A stretch of DNA of 13,283 nucleotides, from the NCBI GenBank assembly GCA_052034295.1, contig JBPOIS010000023.1:1-13283 (forward strand), written 5' to 3'. Numbering within the stretch: position 1 is the stretch's first letter; every line of letters starts with the position of its first letter. This DNA is from JBPOIS01 sp052034295 (GTDB taxonomy: Bacteria; Pseudomonadota; Gammaproteobacteria; Pseudomonadales; Moraxellaceae). The notes below the pieces were generated by a model that saw only the letters and a list, made by a program, of their open reading frames with translations, was not told the origin of the DNA and ran no database searches. Both the position numbers and the translations under genes were made by a program. Shown here piece after piece: positions 1 to 6,054 of the stretch.

Positions 1-336
1 TCAGGCCTCGGGCAGGGCGGGAAAATTCACCCCACAGCCCACCGCCTGATGGCGCAGGTTGCGGTAATAGCGCGCCACCGTGGCATCCGAGCGCTGGCCC
101 TCAACCATCAGCACCGCCCACTGGTACAGCGCCGCGATCAGGTCCGTGTCCATGGACTGCGGCAGCAGGGGCAGCAGGCTTTCCACCTGTTGCTGCCACT
201 CCGGCACACTGTCACGCTCCGCATGCCAGGGCAGCTGGGCGATGAACGACACGGTGGTCCGCTGGTCCGCATTCAGCGGCAGCCGGGCCTCCAGGATTTT
301 GCGCGCGCAATCGGCGACGGTCTGATGCAACAACAT
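1..336 (-). CDS. Hypothetical protein, 111 aa, unrecognised
   Basis: I do not recognise this protein. The reading frame starts at the ATG at 336 (MLLHQTVADCARKIL...) and ends with a TGA at positions 1-3, so the gene is complete but touches the window edge. The frame is open upstream to 435, but the extra residues there read like translated non-coding sequence. The start is not certain: the only Shine-Dalgarno-like motif (GAGG) lies about 13 bases before the ATG. The protein looks soluble and largely helical, with no signal peptide or membrane segment. It has a Leu/Gln-rich middle (about residues 40-70) and a basic patch with YYRNLRH (about residues 91-97). It is divergent from the adenylyltransferase gene, across a 253-base gap containing short palindromes. 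Coding status is supported by a plausible composition and a complete frame, not by a known family. Confidence 0.6.
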   Translation of the reverse strand: MLLHQTVADCARKILEARLPLNADQRTTVSFIAQLPWHAERDSVPEWQQQVESLLPLLPQSMDTDLIAALYQWAVLMVEGQRSDATVARYYRNLRHQAVGCGVNFPALPEA

Positions 337-349
337 GAAAAAACCACAA

Positions 350-379
350 GACCTCAGGTCAGTCCACCTGCCCGGCAGG
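350..379. repeat. Two short palindromes in the divergent promoter region
   Basis: GACCTCAGGTC (350-360) and CCTGCCCGGCAGG (367-379) are both perfect dyads around a single central base. They lie 14 to 43 bases upstream of the minus-strand start at 336, a usual place for operators. No known regulator site is recognised, and such dyads also arise by chance in GC-rich DNA. Confidence 0.35.
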
Positions 380-547
380 CGATGATCAGGCAAAAGCAGG
401 CCCTGGAGGGGCCGCACCGGGCACAATCCAGCCACAGGCAGCCAAACAATCCAGACACAGGGCGTGCCGGAATCAGGTCATGATGACAGAGTTTGCCGAC
501 AGCGGCCATGCCGGGCAGCGGTTTTTTCACGCCGCCCGGTCAGGATT

Positions 548-556
548 TGCTAACAT
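548..556 (+). promoter_or_regulatory. Possible extended -10 promoter of the thiF-like operon
   Basis: TGCTAACAT (548-556) reads as an extended -10 element (TG, one base, then TAACAT), about 34 bases before the ATG at 590. No good -35 hexamer lies 16-18 bases upstream, so the call rests on the extended -10 alone. Confidence 0.35.
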
Positions 557-557
557 G

Positions 558-582
558 CCTGCCTGAAAAAACCGTAGGCAGG
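558..582 (+). repeat. Inverted repeat overlapping the thiF-like gene's ribosome binding site
   Basis: CCTGCCT (558-564) and AGGCAGG (576-582) are exact inverted repeats, 11 bases apart. The right arm includes the first bases of the AGGTGA ribosome binding site (580-585). In a transcript that starts upstream of 558, the hairpin could mask the site. If transcription starts near 563 from the -10 at 551-556, most of the left arm would be missing from the RNA, and the repeat would act only as DNA, if at all. Confidence 0.35.
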
Positions 583-589
583 TGAGTGG

Positions 590-1375
590 ATGCAGCCACA
601 ACAGGCAGGAACGGCAGACCCAGCGCTGGATGATGCCGCGCTGCTGCGTTATGCCAGGCAACTGCTGCTGGACGATTGGGGCCCAGAGGCTCAGGCCCGG
701 CTGCAGGCTGCCCGGGTGCTGATCGTGGGACTTGGGGGACTGGGCAATCCCGCCGCCCAGCTGCTGGCCCGCGCTGGGGTGGGTGAACTGGTGCTGGTCG
801 ATCCGGATGGGGTCGAGATCAGCAACCTGCAGCGGCAGATCCTGTTCAGCGAAGCCGAGCTGGGCCAGAACAAGGCCGAGGCCGCAGCCCGACACCTGCA
901 CACCGACAACCCTGCGGTGCGCGTACAGGTCTGGCCGCAGCGTGCCACTGCAGAGAACCTGCCCCGGCTGCTGGAAGGCTGTACGCTGGTGCTGGACTGC
1001 TCAGACAATTTTGCCACCCGCGATGCCCTGAACCGTGCCTGTGTGCGGGCCGGGGTACCGCTGTTGTCGGCGGCGGCGATTGGCCTGACCGGCCAGCTGG
1101 CGCTGTTCCTGCCCCAGCGTGGCTGCTATGCCTGTGTGTTTGGTGTGGATGCGGTGGCCGACGAGCGCCGCTGTGCCGACACTGGCGTGCTGGCCACCAC
1201 CCCGGTGGTCATCGGCAGCCTGCAGGCGCATCAGGCGCTGCTGTATCTGGGGCTGGGCAACACCGCCCTGGCCGGCCGGCTGTGGCTGTGGGATGGCCTC
1301 GACCTGCAGGCCCGCAGCATCCGGCTGCAGCCTGACCCGCACTGTGTGGTTTGTGGGGCTGCCCCCCAGCCCTGA
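590..1375 (+). CDS. MoeB/ThiF/HesA-family E1-like adenylyltransferase
   Basis: This 261-residue protein belongs to the family that adenylates the C-terminal Gly-Gly of a small sulfur-carrier protein (MoaD for molybdopterin, ThiS for thiamine), the bacterial ancestor of ubiquitin E1. The ATP-binding glycine loop GLGGLG is at residues 47-52. An acidic residue follows at Asp71 (LVDPDGVEISNLQRQ), then DCSDNF (136-141). Two CxxC pairs, Cys179/Cys182 and Cys252/Cys255, form the expected zinc site. Cys195 sits in the RCADTGVL stretch, where ThiF and MoeB carry their conserved cysteine. There is no rhodanese domain and the length is normal. The start has an AGGTGA site at 580-585. No moaD, thiS or other cofactor gene is in the window, so MoeB, ThiF and HesA cannot be told apart. 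It is first in the probable operon with the kinase and folate genes. Confidence 0.88.
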   Translation: MQPQQAGTADPALDDAALLRYARQLLLDDWGPEAQARLQAARVLIVGLGGLGNPAAQLLARAGVGELVLVDPDGVEISNLQRQILFSEAELGQNKAEAAARHLHTDNPAVRVQVWPQRATAENLPRLLEGCTLVLDCSDNFATRDALNRACVRAGVPLLSAAAIGLTGQLALFLPQRGCYACVFGVDAVADERRCADTGVLATTPVVIGSLQAHQALLYLGLGNTALAGRLWLWDGLDLQARSIRLQPDPHCVVCGAAPQP

Positions 1376-1394
1376 AGCATCGAGAGGAAATGAC

Positions 1395-2714
1395 GTGTCA
1401 GAACAACAGGATTCCAAGCATCTGCTGAAAATCAGCCTGCAGGGGCTGCAGCGCCTCGGGCAAACCGCCGTGGTGGCGGCCCGCATCGGCCTGCGCTACC
1501 AGCAGGAAGGCGGGCGTCAGGCCAACAGGCCCCGGCTGCTGCGCGAGGCCTTTGAGCAGCTGGGGGCCACCTACCTCAAGCTGGGCCAGTTCATGGCCAG
1601 TTCGCCCTCGCTGTTTCCCCGAGAGTATGTCGAAGAGTTTCAGTACTGCCTTGACCGCACCCCGCCGCTGCCCTATGCGCAGATCGAAGCGCAGCTCCAG
1701 GCCGCCTTTGACCGTCCACTGAGCGAGATTTTTGCCTCGATTGATCCAGTGCCGCTGGCGTCGGCGTCGATTGCCCAGGTGCATCCGGCTCGGCTGGTCA
1801 CTGGCGAGGATGTGGTGATCAAGGTGCAGAAGCCCGGCATCGAAGCCATGCTGCGCACCGATCTGGGGGTGGTGTATGGCAGCCTGCGGCTGATGGAAAC
1901 GCTGATGCCGCAGATCAAGTTTGCGGCCCTGTCCGAGATCATGGACGAGATCCGCAGCCGCATGGTGCGTGAGGTGGATTTTGTTGAAGAAGCAGCCAAC
2001 ATCGCTGATTTTCAGCAGTTTTTGAAAGTCACCGGCAACACCCAGGTGGTGGCCCCGCGCGTGTATCCGCAGGCATCCACCCGCACCGTGCTGACCATGG
2101 AGCGGTTTTATGGGGTGCCGCTGACCGATGTCGAGGTGATGAAACGCTATGCCAAAGATCCGGCGCAGGTGCTGATCCAGACCATGAACACCTGGTTTGC
2201 CAGCCTGATGCTGTGCAGGAGTTTCCATGCCGACCTGCATGCGGGCAATGTGCTGTTGTTGCAGGATGGCCGCATTGGCTTCATTGATTTTGGCATCGTC
2301 GGCCAGCTCAGGCCCGAAGTCTGGTCCGCCTGCATTGCGTTCATGGATGCCCTGCAAAAGATGGACTACACCGCGATGGCCAGCCACATGGTGCGCATGG
2401 GCATGACCCATGGCCAGATTGATCAGGCCCGTCTGGCGCAGGATCTGGAAAAACTGTTCGGGGTGATGATGACCGCCGACCCGCAGGCCATGCTGGGCGG
2501 GGACATTGCCGAGCTGAATGACCTGATGCTGGACATGGTGGCGATTGGCGAGCGCCACGGCATTCATTTTCCACGGGATTTTGCCCTGTTGATGAAGCAG
2601 ATGCTGTATTTTGACCGTTTCATGCGCGTGCTGACGCCAAACATGGACCTGTTTGCCGATGCGCGGGTGCAACTGCTCAACGAACCCGAGCCGTTGTCCC
2701 GGCTGATCCACTGA
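1395..2714 (+). CDS. ABC1/UbiB-family atypical protein kinase-like protein (AarF-like)
   Basis: This 439-residue protein is a member of the ABC1/ADCK/UbiB family, atypical kinases or ATPases linked to ubiquinone synthesis and lipid homeostasis. The family signature KxGQ is at residues 62-65. The alanine-rich nucleotide loop follows at about 121-129 (LASASIAQV), the ATP lysine is Lys143 (VVIKVQKPG), and acidic residues lie near 194-199 (EVDFVEE). The catalytic-loop equivalent HADLHAGN is at 278-285 and the metal-binding DFG at 298-300. All key positions are intact. It is shorter than E. coli UbiB (546 aa) and shows no obvious C-terminal transmembrane pair, so it may be a paralogue rather than UbiB itself. 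I place the start at the GTG at 1395, preceded by an AGGAAA site; it lies 19 bases after the previous stop. An open frame reaches back to 1119 but overlaps the adenylyltransferase gene. Confidence 0.88.
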   Translation: MSEQQDSKHLLKISLQGLQRLGQTAVVAARIGLRYQQEGGRQANRPRLLREAFEQLGATYLKLGQFMASSPSLFPREYVEEFQYCLDRTPPLPYAQIEAQLQAAFDRPLSEIFASIDPVPLASASIAQVHPARLVTGEDVVIKVQKPGIEAMLRTDLGVVYGSLRLMETLMPQIKFAALSEIMDEIRSRMVREVDFVEEAANIADFQQFLKVTGNTQVVAPRVYPQASTRTVLTMERFYGVPLTDVEVMKRYAKDPAQVLIQTMNTWFASLMLCRSFHADLHAGNVLLLQDGRIGFIDFGIVGQLRPEVWSACIAFMDALQKMDYTAMASHMVRMGMTHGQIDQARLAQDLEKLFGVMMTADPQAMLGGDIAELNDLMLDMVAIGERHGIHFPRDFALLMKQMLYFDRFMRVLTPNMDLFADARVQLLNEPEPLSRLIH

Positions 2715-2742
2715 ACCCATCACCGGCCAAAAGGGGCAGCAC

Positions 2743-3102
2743 ATGGACTGGATTCTGATTGAAAACCTCAAGGTCGAGGCCGTGATCGGGGTGTGGGCGT
2801 GGGAGCGCAGGATCCGCCAGCCGCTGTGCTTTGATCTGGCGCTGGGCACGGACATCCGTGCGGCGGCCGCCAGTGATGCCCTGCCAGATGCGCTGGACTA
2901 CCAGCAGGTGTGCACCGTCATCAGCCAGCTGGCGGGGTCCCTGCAGCCGCAGTTGATTGAAACACTGGCGGAGCAGTGCTGTGCGCTGATTTTCAAAAAC
3001 TGGCCGGCCGTGCAGGTGGTGCGGCTGACCCTGCGCAAGCCGTTTGCCATCACCGAGACCACTTCGGTGGGCGTGCGCATCGAGCGACAGCGCCCGTCAT
3101 GA
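2743..3102 (+). CDS. folB: Dihydroneopterin aldolase
   Basis: FolB cleaves 7,8-dihydroneopterin to 6-hydroxymethyl-dihydropterin and glycolaldehyde in folate synthesis, and usually also epimerises its substrate. The 119-residue length is typical. Family landmarks are visible: the GVWAWE stretch ending at Glu21 (pterin pocket), Tyr53 in ALDYQQV, Glu73 in LIETLAE, and Lys99 in LRKP, the residue matching the catalytic lysine. An AAGGGG site stands ahead of the ATG. The gene starts 28 bases after the kinase gene, and its TGA overlaps the ATG of the following folK-like gene by four bases (ATGA). FolB makes the substrate of FolK, so translational coupling is sensible. Confidence 0.93.
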   Translation: MDWILIENLKVEAVIGVWAWERRIRQPLCFDLALGTDIRAAAASDALPDALDYQQVCTVISQLAGSLQPQLIETLAEQCCALIFKNWPAVQVVRLTLRKPFAITETTSVGVRIERQRPS

Positions 3103-3473
3103 TGGCCGCCATCGTGCTGGGCAGCAACCATGACGCCCCACAGGCCCTGGCGCAGGCCCGTGCCGCCCTGGCGCGGCTGGGACAGGCGCATTATTCCGCC
3201 GTGTATGCACTGCCAGACCGCACCGGCGCGGGACCGATGTACCTCAATCAGGCGCTGTTGCTGGATCAGGTGCAGCTGACTCCGGAAGCGCTCAAGGCTG
3301 CGCTCCAGCAGATTGAGGCCGACTGTGGCCGGGTGCGGCCTTCCCGGCAGGTGCGCATGGATCTGGACCTGATTGCCTGGGGGCCGGACCGGGCCGGACT
3401 GCACTTGCTGGCGGCCTGGGACAGCCATCCGCTGGATGTGACCCTGCCGCTGGGAGAGCTGTGGCGGCCCTGA
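3099..3473 (+). CDS. Short FolK-like (HPPK) protein
   Basis: This 124-residue protein resembles 6-hydroxymethyl-7,8-dihydropterin pyrophosphokinase, which transfers pyrophosphate from ATP to FolB's product. Visible marks are the N-terminal AIVLGSN (residues 4-10), YLNQAL (48-53), the IEADCGRVR stretch (72-80), and the metal-binding pair Asp88/Asp90 in MDLDL. It is about 35 residues shorter than E. coli FolK (159 aa). The tryptophan and RT of the usual WGPRTLDLD loop are replaced by SRQVRMDLD, and the later His/Arg loop is mostly lost. Activity is therefore doubtful, and a second full-length folK may exist elsewhere in the genome. The start is the first ATG of an ATGATG, overlapping the folB stop; the next codon, also ATG, is an alternative. 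Confidence 0.8.
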   Translation: MMAAIVLGSNHDAPQALAQARAALARLGQAHYSAVYALPDRTGAGPMYLNQALLLDQVQLTPEALKAALQQIEADCGRVRPSRQVRMDLDLIAWGPDRAGLHLLAAWDSHPLDVTLPLGELWRP

Positions 3474-3733
3474 CCTCAAAAACTGAATGAAACAGGCGCA
3501 AAAATTTCAGCCAATCCAGCGGTTGCAATTTCTGTGATCTGGGTGGCCCTGACCCACAGGTTGGTGAAAGGGGCTTTGAGGGGGAAAACCGGGAACAATG
3601 GCGGTTACGCGAAAGCGAACCGCTATGCACAGGGCGAGTCATTAAAACGCCCCCAACGGCTACTGCGCCATACGACACAGTCTGTGGCAATTGCATCAGG
3701 CGGCCCCGTCCACGGACAGGGCGCAATCCTGAA
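3474..3733. other. Structured intergenic region between folK-like gene and tal
   Basis: This 260-base gap between convergent genes has no convincing ORF (the 72-residue frame at 3534-3752 runs into tal and resembles nothing). It does hold several potential RNA hairpins on the plus strand. The best is at 3598-3626: an outer stem of about nine pairs, a bulged A, three GC pairs and a GAAA tetraloop. Others are GGGCG/CGCCC (3632-3636 with 3648-3652) and GCCC..GTC/GAC..GGGC (3703-3722). It could be a folded 3' untranslated region or a small RNA. I recognise no known RNA family and see no clear promoter. Confidence 0.35.
3598..3626 (+). ncRNA. GAAA-tetraloop hairpin, possible small RNA or 3'UTR element
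   Basis: GCGGTT (3601-3606) pairs with AACCGC (3618-3623). A bulged A3607 and CGC/GCG (3608-3610 with 3615-3617) close a GAAA loop (3611-3614). Three further pairs (A-U, U-A, G-U) extend the base to 3598 and 3626. The GNRA loop on a nearly perfect stem suggests real RNA structure. Family and transcript boundaries are unknown. Confidence 0.3.
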
Positions 3734-3756
3734 TCAGGCCAAAATGGCCTGATTTT
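3732..3756 (+). terminator. Terminator-like hairpin inside the 3' end of tal
   Basis: AATCAGGCCA (3732-3741) and TGGCCTGATT (3745-3754) form a perfect 10-pair stem around an AAA loop, with TTTT (3753-3756) at its 3' side on the plus strand. It would stop plus-strand transcripts from the folB-folK side. On the minus strand it encodes the last transaldolase residues and the stop codon, and has only two Ts after it. The T-tract is short, so strength is uncertain. Confidence 0.5.
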
Positions 3757-4696
3757 CCAATTGTTCAGTCAGCTGGTCGCGGGCTTTGATAAACCCCTCA
3801 ATCCCTGCGGCCAGCAGCTCGGCGGCCATCGTATCGGCCTGCAGCTGTGCGGTGAATTCGGCCTCGGTCAGTGGCTGGGGCCGTACGGCCGGGCCGGTGG
3901 TGTCCGGGTGCAGCTGCCGCACCAGCCCGCCCTGACGCTGGGCCAGCTCATCCAGCAGCGCCGGGGCGATGGTCAGCAGATCACACCCGGCCAGCGCAAT
4001 GATCTGTTCCGCAGAGCGGAAGCTGGCCCCCATCACCTGGGTGGGGTAGCCGTGCTGTTTGTAATACTGGTAAATCGCCCGCACCGACAGCACTCCGGCA
4101 TCTTCGTCCACCGGAATCTGTGCACGGCCTTCGTGGCGTTTTTGCCAATCCAGAATACGCCCCACAAACGGCGAAATCAGCGTCACGCCGGCCTCGGCAC
4201 AGGCGCGGGCCTGATGCAGGCCAAACAGCAGGGTCAGGTTGCAGGCAATGCCCTGCTGCTCCAGCACCTGTGCCGCCTGAATGCCCGCCCAGGTTGAAGC
4301 AATCTTGATCAACACGCGCTCACGTCCGATGCCGGCCTGCGCATACAGGTCGATCAGTTCGTGGGCCTTGGCGATGGTGGCTGCGACATTATGGGACAGT
4401 CGGGCATCCACCTCGGTGGACACGCGGCCTTCAATCACGCCCAGGATGTCCACCCCCAGCCGCACCGTGAGCAGGTCGATGGCACGCTCGGTCAGGGCGC
4501 GGTCCTGATGGCCTTCGGACCGGGCCTGTTGCAGGGCCTGTGCCAGCAGCGGCTGGGCGGCAGGCAGGCGTGCGGCCGCCGTGATCAGGCTGGGGTTGGT
4601 GGTGGCATCCACCGGGCGCAGGGCACGGATGGCCTCCAGGTCGCCGGTGTCGGCGACGACGGTGGTCAATTGGCGCAGTTGCTCAAGCAGGGACAT
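3734..4696 (-). CDS. tal: Transaldolase (TalB type)
   Basis: Transaldolase moves a dihydroxyacetone unit between sugar phosphates in the non-oxidative pentose phosphate pathway, supplying erythrose 4-phosphate, a precursor of the aromatic pathway encoded next door. The 320-residue length fits the TalB group. Visible marks are TTVVADTGD near the start (Asp16), DATTNPSL (30-37), RVSTEVDAR (91-99), the Schiff-base lysine Lys131 in VLIKIASTW, CNLTLLF, ISPFVGRILDW, VMGASFR and LTIAPALL. I chose the ATG at 4696 because MSLLEQLRQLTTVVADTG aligns with the usual TalB N-terminus. An in-frame ATG at 4717 and a longer frame to 4765 add unrelated residues. No strong ribosome binding site is seen (only GGAAAA about 10-14 bases upstream). 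It is convergent with the folate genes and divergent from pheA. Confidence 0.95.
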   Translation of the reverse strand: MSLLEQLRQLTTVVADTGDLEAIRALRPVDATTNPSLITAAARLPAAQPLLAQALQQARSEGHQDRALTERAIDLLTVRLGVDILGVIEGRVSTEVDARLSHNVAATIAKAHELIDLYAQAGIGRERVLIKIASTWAGIQAAQVLEQQGIACNLTLLFGLHQARACAEAGVTLISPFVGRILDWQKRHEGRAQIPVDEDAGVLSVRAIYQYYKQHGYPTQVMGASFRSAEQIIALAGCDLLTIAPALLDELAQRQGGLVRQLHPDTTGPAVRPQPLTEAEFTAQLQADTMAAELLAAGIEGFIKARDQLTEQLENQAILA

Positions 4697-4735
4697 GGCG
4701 TTTTTTTTCCGGTGCATGGATTGGAACACAGGCCG

Positions 4736-4765
4736 AGTATGCGCTGTTTCGGGGGCAAATGTCAT
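4736..4765 (-). promoter_or_regulatory. Probable sigma-70 promoter of tal
   Basis: On the minus strand, ATGACA (plus positions 4760-4765) matches the -35 consensus at five of six bases. After an 18-base spacer, CATACT (4736-4741) matches the -10 at four of six. Transcription would start near 4729, about 33 bases before the tal start codon. Confidence 0.5.
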
Positions 4766-4830
4766 GGCCTGCCCACCGGGTCCGCGCTGGGCCTGCCGTA
4801 CAGTTCTGGCTAAAAAAAACCGGGGCTTTT

Positions 4831-4839
4831 TGTTACACT
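4831..4839 (+). promoter_or_regulatory. Probable extended -10 promoter of the pheA operon
   Basis: TGTTACACT (4831-4839) is an extended -10 (TG, one base, TACACT). The -35 position is poor and occupied by a run of A. A start near 4846 leaves a leader of about 30 bases before the pheA ATG. That is too short for a Phe-codon leader peptide and attenuator like that of E. coli pheA. Confidence 0.45.
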
Positions 4840-4875
4840 CGCCGACTTTGGGGTGTGGGACCAGGTGGGCGCAGC

Positions 4876-6000
4876 ATGAGCAACAGTGAGGCAGGGGGAT
4901 GGCGCGGCGGATTTGCGGGACCGGCCAGTCTCGGGGAAATCCGCCAGCAGATCGACGCCGTGGACCAGCAGATCCACCAGTTGCTCAACCAGCGGGCCCG
5001 GCTGGCCGAACAGGTGGCGCGCAGCAAACTGGCCGAAGAAACCCAGCCGGTGTTTTACCGGCCTGAGCGTGAAGCGCAGGTGCTGCGCGCGGTGAAGGCC
5101 CGCAACACCGGCCCGCTGTCGGATGAAACCGTGGCCCGGCTGTTCCGCGAGATCATGTCGGCCTGCCTGGCGCTGGAAGCCCCGCAGCGCATTGCCTATC
5201 TGGGGCCGGAAGGCACCTTCACCCAGGCTGCCGCCCTGAAGCACTTTGGCCATGACGCCCGGGTGCAGCCGCTGGCCACCATCACCGAGGTGTTCCGTGA
5301 GGTCGAGGCGGGCAGCGTGCACTATGGTGTGGTGCCGGTGGACAACTCTTCCGAAGGCGTGGTGAATCACACGCTGGACTGTTTTTTGGCCTCCACCCTG
5401 CAGATCATCGGTGAGGTGGAGCTGGGCATCCACCAGAACTTCATGGTCGCGCCTTCGACCCGGCCAGAGTCGATCACGCGCATCTATGCCCATCAGCAAT
5501 CGCTGGCGCAGTGCCGCCAGTGGCTGGATGCCCACTACCCGCAGGCCGACCGCATTGCCCTGAACAGCAATGCCGAAGCCGCCCGGCGGGTGTCCAGCGA
5601 ATGGCATTCAGCCGCCGTGGCGGGTCAGATGGCCGCCGAACAATATGGCCTGAACATCCTGCACGCCAACATTGAGGACAACCCGTCCAACACCACCCGG
5701 TTCCTGATCATTGGCCGTGAGCAGGTGCCGCCCAGTGGCGAGGACAAAACGTCGCTGCTGATTGCCGCGCCGGACCGCGCCGGGGCGCTGCTGGAAATCC
5801 TCGAGCCGCTGGCCTCGCAGCGGATTTCCATGACCAGCATTGAGACCCGTCCGGCCCGTCCGGACAAATGGGCCTATGTGTTTTTTATTGATATCCTCGG
5901 TCACCAGCAGGATGCCCACGTGTCCGAGGCGATTGCGCAGATTCGCCAGCGCGTCCGCGACGTGCGGGTGCTGGGTTCGTACCCGCAGGCGGTGCTGTAG
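4876..6000 (+). CDS. pheA: Bifunctional chorismate mutase / prephenate dehydratase (P-protein)
   Basis: This enzyme turns chorismate into prephenate and then phenylpyruvate, the committed steps to phenylalanine. In its 374 residues three domains follow in order: an AroQ-type helical chorismate mutase (about 18-100, LGEIRQQIDAVDQQI onward), the dehydratase (about 106-282) with LGPEGTFT (109-116), PVDNSSEG (154-161) and the catalytic TRF (274-276), and an ACT regulatory domain (about 292-374). The ACT domain has GALLEIL (303-309) and ETRP (323-326), matching the Phe-binding motifs GALV and ESRP of feedback-inhibited enzymes. I chose the ATG at 4876, with AGGTGG seven bases upstream. The open frame back to 4759 runs across the promoter. 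First gene of the pheA-hisC-tyrA/aroA operon. Confidence 0.95.
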   Translation: MSNSEAGGWRGGFAGPASLGEIRQQIDAVDQQIHQLLNQRARLAEQVARSKLAEETQPVFYRPEREAQVLRAVKARNTGPLSDETVARLFREIMSACLALEAPQRIAYLGPEGTFTQAAALKHFGHDARVQPLATITEVFREVEAGSVHYGVVPVDNSSEGVVNHTLDCFLASTLQIIGEVELGIHQNFMVAPSTRPESITRIYAHQQSLAQCRQWLDAHYPQADRIALNSNAEAARRVSSEWHSAAVAGQMAAEQYGLNILHANIEDNPSNTTRFLIIGREQVPPSGEDKTSLLIAAPDRAGALLEILEPLASQRISMTSIETRPARPDKWAYVFFIDILGHQQDAHVSEAIAQIRQRVRDVRVLGSYPQAVL

Positions 6001-6054
6001 GCCTGCACGGGGGTTTCCCCACTGTCTTTTGTAGTGCTTTTTCTGGAAAAAAAC

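Noticed and set aside
511..539. CCGGGC...GCCCGG hairpin as a terminator
   Set aside because: The T run lies in the loop, not after the stem, and no gene ends just upstream on either strand.
1398..2855. Minus-strand open frame of 485 codons opposite the UbiB-like gene
   Set aside because: Also a shadow: the opposite strand carries the KxGQ, HADLHAGN and DFG motifs, and the antisense sequence is rich in His and Gln with no domain.
3601..3660. Integron attC-like site in the folK-tal gap
   Set aside because: The hairpin looked suggestive, but no GTTRRRY/RYYYAAC core pair is arranged correctly and no integrase or cassette context exists.
4759..4875. Longer pheA start at 4759
   Set aside because: The added residues run across the likely -10 element and a poly-A tract and do not resemble a P-protein N-terminus, whereas the ATG at 4876 has a good ribosome binding site.
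6009..6030. GGGG-loop-CCCC followed by TTTT between pheA and hisC, as an attenuator
   Set aside because: The stem has only four pairs, the Ts start six bases after it, and the operon clearly continues into hisC. I do not count it as a feature.
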